Below are positions 12,458-20,446 of a stretch of 64,000 nucleotides of DNA, piece after piece. The DNA comes from Aurantimonas coralicida DSM 14790. Lineage in GTDB: Bacteria > Pseudomonadota > Alphaproteobacteria > Rhizobiales > Rhizobiaceae. The notes below the pieces were generated by a model that worked only from the letters and a program-made list of their open reading frames with translations, was not told the DNA's origin and searched no databases. The stretch lies in assembly GCF_000421645.1 (NCBI RefSeq), contig NZ_ATXK01000001.1, positions 868,001 through 932,000 of the forward strand, in the 5' to 3' direction. The stretch's first letter is position 1; each line of letters begins with the position of its first letter. The position numbers and the translations under genes were made by a program.

Positions 12458-12576
12458 GAACCTGCCTGCTGGTGTTCGTCACCGAACCATTTATTGTGCG
12501 ATGCCATAGCCATCAAGGCGTCATTGCACGCGATTGCAGCCGGCCGCGCGTGCAGCAACCGGGAACGGGAGCTTCG

Positions 12577-14469
12577 GTGGAGCACACAACCTCGATCTTT
12601 CTGGAAGTCGTGCTGCTTCTGGGCGGCGGAATCGTCGCAGGTACGCTGTTCCAGCGCATCGGGCTCGGCACGGTTCTGGGCTATCTGTTTGCCGGCATTC
12701 TGCTCGGCCCGGTCTTCCGCGTCGTCGCCGATGGCGAGGAGATCCTGCATATCGGTGAGCTCGGCGTCGTTTTCCTGCTGTTCATCATCGGACTGGAACT
12801 GAAGGTCGGCCGCCTGTGGGCGATGCGGCGCCAGATCTTCGGCCTCGGCCTTGCCCAGGTGGTGCTGTCCGGCCTGGTGCTGGCGGGCGTCGCCTTCCTG
12901 TTCGACTTCTCGTGGCAGGCGAGCGTCCTGATCGGCTTCGGCCTCGCTCTGTCCTCTACCGCCTTCGGCCTGCAATTGCTCGACGAGGCCGGCGAGACCA
13001 ATACCCGCCACGGCCAGTCGGCCTTTTCGATCCTCCTGTTCCAGGATCTGGCCGTCGTACCGCTTCTGGCCGCGATCCCGTTCCTGGCGCCGGCCTCGGG
13101 CGACACGGCGATCGACCCGGTCGAGATCGCCATCTCGGTCGGTGCCGTCGCGGCCCTGGTGGTCGGCGGCCGCTATCTGCTCAATCCGCTGTTCCGCCTC
13201 ATGGCCACCTCCGGCGCCCGCGAGGTGATGCTCGGCGCCGCGCTCTTCGTGGTACTGGGATCGGCCATGCTGATGGAGGCGGCGGGCTTCTCCATGGCCA
13301 TGGGCGCCTTCATAGCCGGCGTGCTCCTGGCCGAATCCACCTATCGCCACGAGCTCGAAGCCAATATCGAGCCGTTCCGAGGCCTGCTGCTGGGCCTGTT
13401 CTTCATGGGGGTCGGGCTGTCGCTCGACCTGGCCGTCGTGATGCGCGACTGGCTGGCGATCCTCGCCCTGACGCCGGCGCTGATGCTGGCGAAGGCGGCG
13501 ATCATCTATCTTCTGTCGCGGGCCTTCGGCGAGACCGGCAACACCGCCACTCGCGTCTCCGGCCTGCTGGCCCAGGGCGGCGAGTTCGGCTTCGTGCTGT
13601 TCACCGCGGCCTCGGCGGGGCTGCTCATCTCCGAGGCGACGGCCTCGTTCCTCATCGCCATCGTCACCCTGTCGATGATGCTGACGCCGCTGACCACCTG
13701 GCTCGGACGCCGGCTCAGCACCGAGGCGAATGGCGACGAGGAGGTGCTGGACGAGGATTTTGCCGGCGCCGGCGCCTCGGTCCTGATGATCGGCTTCTCG
13801 CGCTTCGGGCAGATGACGGCACAGGTGCTGCTGTCGAGCGGTACCGACGTGACCATCATCGATTCCTCGGCCGAACGCATCCGCACGGCGGAGGCCTTCG
13901 GCTTCCGCATCTATTTCGGGTCGGGGCTGCGCAAGGACGTCCTGGAAGCGGCCGGCATCCGCAAGACGCGGCTGGTCGCCATCTGTACCAACAAGCGCGA
14001 AACCACCGACCGGATCGTCGACCTGATCCGCGCCGATTTTCCCAATGTCCGGCTCTATGTCCGCGCCTATGACCGCAGCCACGCTTTGTCGCTGCGCGCC
14101 CGCGGCGTCGACTACGAGATCCGCGAGACGGTGGAATCCGCCCTCGCCTTCGGGCGGGCGACGCTCGACGCCCTGGGCATCGAGGACGAGCTGGCCGACC
14201 GGATCACCGAGGATGTGCGCCGGCGCGATCTCGCCCGTCTCAAGCTGCAGGAGGCCGAGGGCTTCTATGCTGGCACCGACATGATCACGAACCGCGTCGT
14301 CACGCCTGAGCCGCTGGTCAAGCCGCGCCCGGCCCTCAAGGACATCGAGCGCTCGCCAACCGATGATGACGCCGGCGCGAGCCCGGAAGACGGGGCGCCG
14401 ATCAAGCGCCGCCGCGGACGCCCCTTTCGCGGGCGCCGTCGCGACTTCGGCAAGATCCAGTCGCGCTGA
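12577..14469 (+). CDS. CPA2 monovalent cation:proton antiporter, KefB/KefC type
   Basis: Inner-membrane Na+/H+-exchanger-fold protein with a C-terminal RCK domain; 630 residues. The frame extends upstream to 12472, but a GTG at 12577 has GGGAG five nt before it and gives a clean membrane start (EHTTSIFLEVVLLLGGGIVAGTLF). About 12 hydrophobic helices cover residues 5-380, including LLFIIGLELKVGRLW and the ion-path segment ILLFQDLAVVPLLA. The TrkA-N/RCK domain starts near 400 (VLMIGFSRFGQMTAQVLL, NAD-binding type). The basic C-terminal tail is RRRGRPFRGRRRDF. Probable role is glutathione-gated K+ efflux or K+/H+ exchange. No KefF/KefG partner is adjacent. Confidence 0.92.
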   Translation: MEHTTSIFLEVVLLLGGGIVAGTLFQRIGLGTVLGYLFAGILLGPVFRVVADGEEILHIGELGVVFLLFIIGLELKVGRLWAMRRQIFGLGLAQVVLSGLVLAGVAFLFDFSWQASVLIGFGLALSSTAFGLQLLDEAGETNTRHGQSAFSILLFQDLAVVPLLAAIPFLAPASGDTAIDPVEIAISVGAVAALVVGGRYLLNPLFRLMATSGAREVMLGAALFVVLGSAMLMEAAGFSMAMGAFIAGVLLAESTYRHELEANIEPFRGLLLGLFFMGVGLSLDLAVVMRDWLAILALTPALMLAKAAIIYLLSRAFGETGNTATRVSGLLAQGGEFGFVLFTAASAGLLISEATASFLIAIVTLSMMLTPLTTWLGRRLSTEANGDEEVLDEDFAGAGASVLMIGFSRFGQMTAQVLLSSGTDVTIIDSSAERIRTAEAFGFRIYFGSGLRKDVLEAAGIRKTRLVAICTNKRETTDRIVDLIRADFPNVRLYVRAYDRSHALSLRARGVDYEIRETVESALAFGRATLDALGIEDELADRITEDVRRRDLARLKLQEAEGFYAGTDMITNRVVTPEPLVKPRPALKDIERSPTDDDAGASPEDGAPIKRRRGRPFRGRRRDFGKIQSR

Positions 14470-14532
14470 CGCGCGACGGCCGCAGCGTCATCCACCGAGG
14501 GCGGCGCTATGATGGCGCCGGAAAGCCGGAGC

Positions 14533-14751
14533 TCAGTCCGGCTTGGACAGCTCCGATTCCGACTTCAGCACCCGGCTGCCATCCTCCTGCTCGATCATGT
14601 AGGCGGGGTTGTCCGCGTCGGCATTGCGGGTGATCTCGCTGCCCTCGATGGTGCGGGTGACCTTTTCGGTGAAGGTGTCGCTGACCTTCCCGGTGCCGGT
14701 CCCGGCTCCCCAGTTCCATTCGACCCATTCGCCCTTGCGGTACTTGGCCAT
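14533..14751 (-). CDS. DUF2945 / HVA1-type small TUDOR-like protein
   Basis: A 72-residue protein, MAKYRKGEWVEWNWGAGTG onward, with the family's KVSDTFTEKVTRTIEGSEITRNADADNPAYMIEQEDGSRVLKSESEL. This matches the DUF2945 (hypervirulence-associated HVA1) family of small SH3/TUDOR-like proteins. The frame is open further upstream, but ATG 14751 starts exactly at the conserved domain and has AGGAGG-like sequence ahead of it. It is divergent from the topoisomerase IB gene. A role in DNA or nucleoid binding is only inferred from fold; true function is unknown. Confidence 0.85.
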   Translation of the reverse strand: MAKYRKGEWVEWNWGAGTGTGKVSDTFTEKVTRTIEGSEITRNADADNPAYMIEQEDGSRVLKSESELSKPD

Positions 14752-14927
14752 CGGCTCGCCTCCTGTTGATTGGATAGGCGCGAAGCGATCTCGCGGCGGA
14801 TGCGTTCCCGCAGGGCTTTGCGTCCGGGCCGGCCAAATCGCCGCAGAGCGGGCGCGGAACCGGAATCCGAAGGCCGCCGTTTGCAGACTCGTCCCGGCCT
14901 TGCGGCCTTCCATCCATCGGCCCCGTC

Positions 14928-16058
14928 ATGAACCCTCGCCTTGCCTATCACGCCGAACAATTCGGCCTCGCCCTCACCGATCCGCACCGGTTCGAGGTCG
15001 AGCGCCGCAAATGCGGCAAGGGGTTCAAGATCTGCTTTTCCAACGGCGAGCCCATCGCCGACAAACGCCTGCGCAAGCGGGTGAAGGCCCTCGCCATTCC
15101 CCCGGCCTGGACCGAGGTGAAGATCTGCATGGACGAGAGCGGCCACATCCAGGCGATCGGTCGCGACGAGAAGGGCCGGCTGCAATATCGCTATCACGAC
15201 GAATGGGTGAATGTACGCGACGCGGTAAAGACCGAGCGGCTGCTGCGCTTCGGCCATGCCCTCCCCCGGCTGCGCCGCCGCGTCGAGAAGGACATGCGCC
15301 GCCGCAAGCTCGACCGCCTGACCACCTCGGCGATCGCCACCCGGCTGATCGACCTGACCGCCATGCGGCCCGGCCACGAGAAATATGCCAGCGATGGCGG
15401 GCGCGGCGTCGCGTCCCTGCGCAAGGACAATCTGCGTATCGTCAAGAAGGCGGCGGTGCTGAAGTTCGTCGCCAAGTCCAACAAGCCGCAGCGCATCGAG
15501 ATCGTCGACCGGCCGATGGTCAAGTCGCTCAAGCGGGTCCGCAAGGGCAAGGGCAAGCGCCTGTTCCGCTTCCCCGATGCCCGCAAGGAGCAGCGCGAGC
15601 TGACCGCCAACCTCCTCAACGACTATCTGCACGAGGCCGCCGACGCGCCGGTCTCGGCCAAGGACTTCCGCACATTCCACGGCTCGGCCGAGGCGCTGCG
15701 CTATCTGGTCGAGGATGCCGGGGACAAGGTGAACAGCAAGTCGAAGCGCAAGCGCGCCGTGGCCGCGGCCATGCGCTCGGTCTCCACGGTGCTGCGCAAC
15801 ACGCCGGCCGTTGCCCGCGCGTCCTATGTCCACCCGCAGATCGTCGCCGCCTTCGAGGCCGGCGAATTGTCGCCCGACCTCCTGAAGGGTCGCTGCCGCG
15901 AGGGGCTCACCCGCGTCGAGACCGGGCTGATGCGCTTCCTCGAACAGGCAGCGCGCAAGCCGGTCACGGCCGGGCAGAACGAGACCCTGAACGAGGCAGC
16001 GGAAACGCCGCCACAAACCGGTCGGCTGGACGAGCGGGTCCTCGAAGCCGCCGAGTAG
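14928..16058 (+). CDS. DNA topoisomerase IB (poxvirus-type)
   Basis: Type IB topoisomerase that relaxes supercoils through a 3'-phosphotyrosyl intermediate; 376 residues. The N-terminal domain covers residues ~25-100 (FEVERRKCGKGFKICFSNG ... IPPAWTEVKIC, GHIQAIGRDEKGRLQYRYH). The catalytic domain shows the first Arg region RPGHEKYA at ~147, KDFRTFHGS at ~245-253, and the nucleophile Tyr at ~300 in ARASYVHP. The C-terminal ~60 residues are acidic/basic low complexity. The Arg-Arg-Tyr set looks complete, so it is probably active. Such enzymes are common on Hyphomicrobiales chromosomes, often beside DNA-repair or stress genes. Confidence 0.93.
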   Translation: MNPRLAYHAEQFGLALTDPHRFEVERRKCGKGFKICFSNGEPIADKRLRKRVKALAIPPAWTEVKICMDESGHIQAIGRDEKGRLQYRYHDEWVNVRDAVKTERLLRFGHALPRLRRRVEKDMRRRKLDRLTTSAIATRLIDLTAMRPGHEKYASDGGRGVASLRKDNLRIVKKAAVLKFVAKSNKPQRIEIVDRPMVKSLKRVRKGKGKRLFRFPDARKEQRELTANLLNDYLHEAADAPVSAKDFRTFHGSAEALRYLVEDAGDKVNSKSKRKRAVAAAMRSVSTVLRNTPAVARASYVHPQIVAAFEAGELSPDLLKGRCREGLTRVETGLMRFLEQAARKPVTAGQNETLNEAAETPPQTGRLDERVLEAAE

Positions 16059-16078
16059 GCGGCCGCCGACAGTGTGGC

Positions 16079-16951
16079 CTATCCGGCCTTGACCGACGTG
16101 ATCCCGTGCTGACGCCGACCGCTGTTCCTGGACGAGAGCAGCGCGTCGAGCGACCGCTTGGTCTCTTCCTTCACCGGGCTGGTCTCGTCGAGGATCTGTT
16201 TGGTGCGCAGGAAGTCGAGGACGCCGTAATGCGACACCGGCGGGCAGATCAGGAGGTCCGGCGGATGCATGTGGACCTTGGTGTCGATGATCGACTGCAT
16301 CATCAATTGCGAGGCCCCGAACAGCGCCTCCAGCGGCGTCGGCATGATGTCCGGCCCGCCCTTCGGGCCGCCATTGACGTCCACGGCGATGACCTTGTCC
16401 ACCTTGCCCTGCAGCCGGTCGAAGGGCAGCGGGTTGAAGATGCCGCCATCGATCAGGATCCGCCCGTCCCGGCGCACCGGCCGGAACACCGCCGGCAGGG
16501 CGGCCGTCGCGGCCAGCGCGCTGAACAGTTCGCCGGAATCGATCTCGCACTCCAGCTTGCCGTAGAAATCGGTGGCCATCACCCCGAGCGGAATCTTCAG
16601 CTCGCTGAAATGCAGCGGCAGATCGAGCGGCAGGAAGGCCCGCACCACGCGCTCGGCATTGAGCTGGCCGAGGCGCAGCCCACCATCGGCAAGGAATTCC
16701 TGGAAGCTGCCCGGACGGGTGCGCCAGAGCCGGCCGAAGACGAGGCTCTTGCCGGCAAAGCAGTCGAGGACGAAGTCGCGGACGTCGCGGCCGCTCATGC
16801 CGGAGGCGCGGCCGGCCCCCATGATGGCGCCGATCGATGAACCGACGATGCGATCCGGCACGAGCCCGAGTTCGTCGAAGGCTTCGAGCACATGGATATG
16901 GGCGAGCCCGCGCGCGCCGCCGCCCCCTAGGGCGAGCCCGAGCGTCGTCAC
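16079..16951 (-). CDS. Patatin-like phospholipase
   Basis: Serine hydrolase of the patatin/RssA family; 290 residues from the GTG at 16951. This start gives the canonical beginning TTLGLALGGGGARGLAHIHVLEAF, with the oxyanion hole GGGGARG. The nucleophile elbow is GSSIG (Ser ~39), and the catalytic Asp is in IDGGIFNPLP (~168), completing the Ser-Asp dyad. Upstream in-frame codons read as an Arg-rich shadow of the M16 gene and were discarded. The start is 4 nt past the stop of the upstream M16 gene, so the two are co-transcribed. No signal peptide; probable cytosolic or membrane-associated lipid hydrolase. Confidence 0.92.
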   Translation of the reverse strand: MTTLGLALGGGGARGLAHIHVLEAFDELGLVPDRIVGSSIGAIMGAGRASGMSGRDVRDFVLDCFAGKSLVFGRLWRTRPGSFQEFLADGGLRLGQLNAERVVRAFLPLDLPLHFSELKIPLGVMATDFYGKLECEIDSGELFSALAATAALPAVFRPVRRDGRILIDGGIFNPLPFDRLQGKVDKVIAVDVNGGPKGGPDIMPTPLEALFGASQLMMQSIIDTKVHMHPPDLLICPPVSHYGVLDFLRTKQILDETSPVKEETKRSLDALLSSRNSGRRQHGITSVKAG

Positions 16952-16955
16952 GCCG

Positions 16956-18287
16956 TCAGGCTCCCGCGGGACCGACGGTGATGATCGTCGGCGGCGCCGA
17001 CAACAGCGCCTCGGCCTGCGCCTTGACGTCATCGAGCGTGACCGCGTCAATCAGGTCCTGGCGCTTGTCGATATAGTCGATGCCGAGATCGTCGAGCTGG
17101 ATGCCGAGCAGCGTCGAGGCGATCGCCGCCGAGGAATCCAGATTGCGGATGGCGTAGGCGCCCTTCACATAGGCTTTCGCCTTCGCCAGCTCCTCGGCCG
17201 TCGGGCCGTTTTCGGCGAGATCGGCCAGCTGCTCGCGGATGATCGCGATGCTTTCCTCGGCCTTTTCCGCCCGGGTCGCGGTGCTGATGCCGAGCACCGC
17301 CGCATGGTCGTAGCTGGCCAGGAACGAACCGGCGCCATAGGCGAGGCCGCGCTTCTCGCGGATTTCCTCGTAAAGCCGCGACGTGAAGGAGCCGCCGCCC
17401 AGGATGTGGTTCATCAGATAGGCGGCGAAGAACTCGTCATCGTCGCGCATCACGCCCGGCAGGGCCATCTGGATCGTCGTCTGCGGCACCGCCAGGTCGA
17501 CGGCCTCGGTCTTGCCGAGGACCGGCTGGATATCGGCCACGGGCTTCAGCTCGGGCGTTTCGGGCAGCGCGCCGAAGACTTCGTCGAGCCGCTTGCCGAG
17601 TTCGTCCGGCGTGATGTCGCCGACGACGCCGACATAGAGATTGTCGCGCGCGAAGATGCGCTTTCTGAATGCCTCGAGGTCGGCGGCGCCGACGGTTGCC
17701 AGCGTCTCCAGCGTGCCCTTGGTCGGCCGCGCATAGGGATGATCGGCGAAGACCGTGCGCGAGAAGGCCTTGCCGGCGAGCTCGCCGGGATCGTTCTGCT
17801 CGGCGAGGATCCCGGCCATGATCTGGCCGCGGATCCGCGCCACCGGCTCCTCGTCGAAGCGCGGATCGTTGATCGATGCCTTCAACAGGGCGAAGGCGTC
17901 GTCATTGACCTCGGTGATGGTCCGGAAGCTGCCCGAGAAATTGTCCAGGCTGGCGTCGTAGCTCAGCGACACGCCGAGATCGTCGAGCCGCGCCTGGAAT
18001 TCCTGGCTGTCGATGTCGCCGGCCCCCTCGTCGAGGAGACCGGACATCAGGTTCGCAGTGCCTTCCTTGCCGGGATCGTCCTGGGTCGAGCCGCCGCCCT
18101 TGAAGGCGAATTTCATCGCGATCAGCGGATTGGTGTGATCCTCGACGAGCAGCGCCTTGATGCCACCGGGACTGGTGACCGTCTGGATATCGACGGCCTC
18201 GGCGGTGCCGACCGATGCGAAGGACAGGCTGAACGACAGGGCCAGGGCGGCGATCGTGCCACCGAGCGCGGGGACGAATGACTTCAA
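16956..18287 (-). CDS. M16 peptidase-family protein lacking the zinc motif (secreted, pseudo-subunit)
   Basis: A 443-residue M16B-fold protein. I chose a TTG start at 18287 because AAGGA lies 8 nt upstream and it yields a clean signal peptide (MKSFVPALGGTIAALALSF... cleaved after AEA). An ATG at 18335 would overlap the upstream gene and put charged residues before the signal. Where active members carry HxxEH this protein reads GTANLMSGLLDEGAG, so it is presumably non-catalytic. The second domain keeps the family loop LGGGSFTSRLYEEIREKRGLAYG. It follows an active M16 gene by 28 nt. The pair probably forms a periplasmic heterodimer analogous to mitochondrial processing peptidase. Confidence 0.9.
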   Translation of the reverse strand: MKSFVPALGGTIAALALSFSLSFASVGTAEAVDIQTVTSPGGIKALLVEDHTNPLIAMKFAFKGGGSTQDDPGKEGTANLMSGLLDEGAGDIDSQEFQARLDDLGVSLSYDASLDNFSGSFRTITEVNDDAFALLKASINDPRFDEEPVARIRGQIMAGILAEQNDPGELAGKAFSRTVFADHPYARPTKGTLETLATVGAADLEAFRKRIFARDNLYVGVVGDITPDELGKRLDEVFGALPETPELKPVADIQPVLGKTEAVDLAVPQTTIQMALPGVMRDDDEFFAAYLMNHILGGGSFTSRLYEEIREKRGLAYGAGSFLASYDHAAVLGISTATRAEKAEESIAIIREQLADLAENGPTAEELAKAKAYVKGAYAIRNLDSSAAIASTLLGIQLDDLGIDYIDKRQDLIDAVTLDDVKAQAEALLSAPPTIITVGPAGA

Positions 18288-18315
18288 CGGGAGATTCCTT
18301 CTGCGAAGGGGAAGA

Positions 18316-19770
18316 TCAGGAGCGCGTGTCGGCATCCGGCTGGGCCTCGGGTCTGAGATAGCCGGTGACCGAGCGCTGCGGCCGCAGATATTTGCGGGCG
18401 ACGGCGTTGACGTCCTCGACGGTCACCGCCTCGATGCGCTCGGGCCATGCCTCGACATCCTCGATGGTGCGGCCGGTGGCCAGGGCCGCGGCATAGCGGC
18501 GGGCCATGGAGGTCTGGCTGTCGCGCAGATAGATCATGTTCTTGCGCACCCGGTTCTTGGCCCGGTCCAGTTCCGCCTCGGTAACGCCGTCTTCGATCAG
18601 CGTTGCGATTTCCTCGTCGAGCGCCGCCTCGACGGCATCGAGGGAAGCGCCGTCGCGCGGCGTGCCGTAGACGACGAACTGGGCCTCTTTGAGCGCGGTG
18701 CCGCCGTAATAGGTGCCGGTGGCGGCCGCCAGCGCCCGGTCGACGACCAGCCCGCGATAGAGGCGACTGGTGGTGCCGCCGCCCAGAATGTCCGCCAGAA
18801 TGTCCAGCGCCTCGGCCTCGCCGTTCTCGTCCGTCGTTTCCGACGGCACCAGATAGGCGGTCTGCAGCGACGGCTGTGTGACGCGCGGATCGGTCAGCGT
18901 CACGGTGCGCTCAGCCAGCGGCTCCGGCTCGACCGGACGAACCCGGTCGCCCGGATCGGCCCGCCGCTCGACCTTGCCGTAGGTCTCCGCGACGAGATCG
19001 CGGACCTCGGCGACGTCGACGTCACCGGCGATCAAAAGGGTCGCGTTGTTCGGCGTATAATATTTGTCGTAGAAGGCGATCGCGTCGTCGCGCGTCAGGC
19101 CTTCCATCTCCTGCCGCCAGCCGATCACCGGCGTGCCGTAGGGGCTGTTCTGGAACAACGCCGCCTGCACGGCTTCCGAGAGCTGCGAGCCCGGATCGTT
19201 GTCGATCCGCATGCGGCGCTCCTCCAGGATGACGTCGCGTTCCGGCAGGACCGCCTCCTCGGAGAGTACGAGGTTCTCCATCCGGTCGGCTTCCATCTCC
19301 ATCACCATCGCCAGCGCGTCGGCCGGCACCTGCTGGTAGTAGCCGGTATAGTCGGAGGTGGTGAAGGCGTTCTCCTGGCCGCCGATATCGGCGACACGGC
19401 GCGAGTACTCGGCGGTGGGGTGATTCTTCGTGCCCTTGAACATGAGGTGTTCGAGGAAATGCGCGATGCCGCTCTTGCCGGGCGCCTCGTCCGCCGAGCC
19501 GACATGGTAATAGACCATCTGGGTGACGATCGGCGCCCGATTGTCGGGCAGCACTACGACCTGCAGGCCGTTGTCGAGGGTGAAGGTGGTGAGATCCGGC
19601 CCGTTTTCGCGCGCCGCGGTCTCGGGCGTCGTCGGCGCCGTGTCGGACGGATCGGTCACCTCGGCCTGCGCCGGGGCCGGCTCTGTCTGGGCACCGGCCG
19701 ACAGCGTCAGGGGCAGCACGAAAGCGACGGCGAGCGCCGGCAGGCCGATGGGGCGGAAGTGATGCGTCAT
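18316..19770 (-). CDS. M16 family zinc metallopeptidase (secreted, active subunit)
   Basis: A 484-residue pitrilysin-family peptidase. The ATG at 19770 gives a signal peptide (FRPIGLPALAVAFVLPLTLSAGAQ); in-frame codons upstream to 19845 look like non-coding leader. The inverted zinc motif HFLEH is at ~104-108 (GIAHFLEHLMFKGT), with the third ligand Glu at ~183-184 in VILEERRMR. The second domain contains LGGGTTSRLYRGLVVDRALA. A likely periplasmic peptide-degrading enzyme paired with the inactive M16 protein downstream. In Hyphomicrobiales this pair usually lies near ileS and a lipoprotein gene. Here rsmD, rluB and tadA lie between. Confidence 0.93.
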   Translation of the reverse strand: MTHHFRPIGLPALAVAFVLPLTLSAGAQTEPAPAQAEVTDPSDTAPTTPETAARENGPDLTTFTLDNGLQVVVLPDNRAPIVTQMVYYHVGSADEAPGKSGIAHFLEHLMFKGTKNHPTAEYSRRVADIGGQENAFTTSDYTGYYQQVPADALAMVMEMEADRMENLVLSEEAVLPERDVILEERRMRIDNDPGSQLSEAVQAALFQNSPYGTPVIGWRQEMEGLTRDDAIAFYDKYYTPNNATLLIAGDVDVAEVRDLVAETYGKVERRADPGDRVRPVEPEPLAERTVTLTDPRVTQPSLQTAYLVPSETTDENGEAEALDILADILGGGTTSRLYRGLVVDRALAAATGTYYGGTALKEAQFVVYGTPRDGASLDAVEAALDEEIATLIEDGVTEAELDRAKNRVRKNMIYLRDSQTSMARRYAAALATGRTIEDVEAWPERIEAVTVEDVNAVARKYLRPQRSVTGYLRPEAQPDADTRS

Positions 19771-19879
19771 CGTTCGGTCTGATCCTCGTTGTTGCACCCT
19801 GTTGCAAGCCTCGCGACTATGCCGGATGCCGAGAATCCTTGCCAATTAAGGTTTGTTTAGGTCGCCGTGAGGATGGCGG

Positions 19880-20440
19880 TCAGCGGCCCGGGGCGACAAG
19901 AAAGCGCAGCACCGTCTCGCCCATGGCGCGTTCGTCGGTCTGCTCGAACCCGCCCGGCACCTCGAACGGCGCGGCCAGCGCTTCCTCGACGATCACCAGC
20001 GCCCCCGGCTTCAGCCAGCCGCCGTCGCGCGCCGAGACGAGCGCCGCCGTGCCGAGCCCGCGCCCATAGGGCGGATCGGCCACGACGCAGTCGAACGGCT
20101 CCATCGTTCCCACGATGCCGAGGCTGGTGGCGTCGCGCCGGAAGATCTTGGACCGCCCCTGCAAGCCGAAGGCCTCGATGTTCTCGCGGATGAGACCGCG
20201 GCCCTCGACGCCCTCCTCGACGAACAGGCAGAAGCGGGCGCCGCGCGACAGCGCCTCGATGCCGAGCGCCCCGGTGCCGGAGAACAGGTCCAGCACCCGG
20301 GCGCCGTCGAGCTGGAAGCCTGCCCGGTGCGTCAGGATGTTGAACAGGGTCTCGCGGTTGCGGTCCGTAGTCGGCCGGATCGTATCGGTCTTCGGGACGG
20401 CCAGCCGCCGCCCCTTCAGTTCACCCCCGACGATGCGCAT
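19880..20440 (-). CDS. rsmD: 16S rRNA (guanine(966)-N(2))-methyltransferase
   Basis: A 186-residue SAM-dependent methyltransferase. The family N-terminus MRIVGGELKGRRLAVP and DTIRPTTDRNRETLFNIL are clear. SAM motif I is VLDLFSGTGALGIEALSRGA, and the catalytic motif IV is VADPPYGRG (DPPY). It acts on 16S rRNA G966 during 30S assembly. It begins 6 nt after the rluB stop, a common rluB-rsmD pairing in alphaproteobacteria. Confidence 0.95.
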   Translation of the reverse strand: MRIVGGELKGRRLAVPKTDTIRPTTDRNRETLFNILTHRAGFQLDGARVLDLFSGTGALGIEALSRGARFCLFVEEGVEGRGLIRENIEAFGLQGRSKIFRRDATSLGIVGTMEPFDCVVADPPYGRGLGTAALVSARDGGWLKPGALVIVEEALAAPFEVPGGFEQTDERAMGETVLRFLVAPGR

Positions 20441-20446
20441 GCCGGA

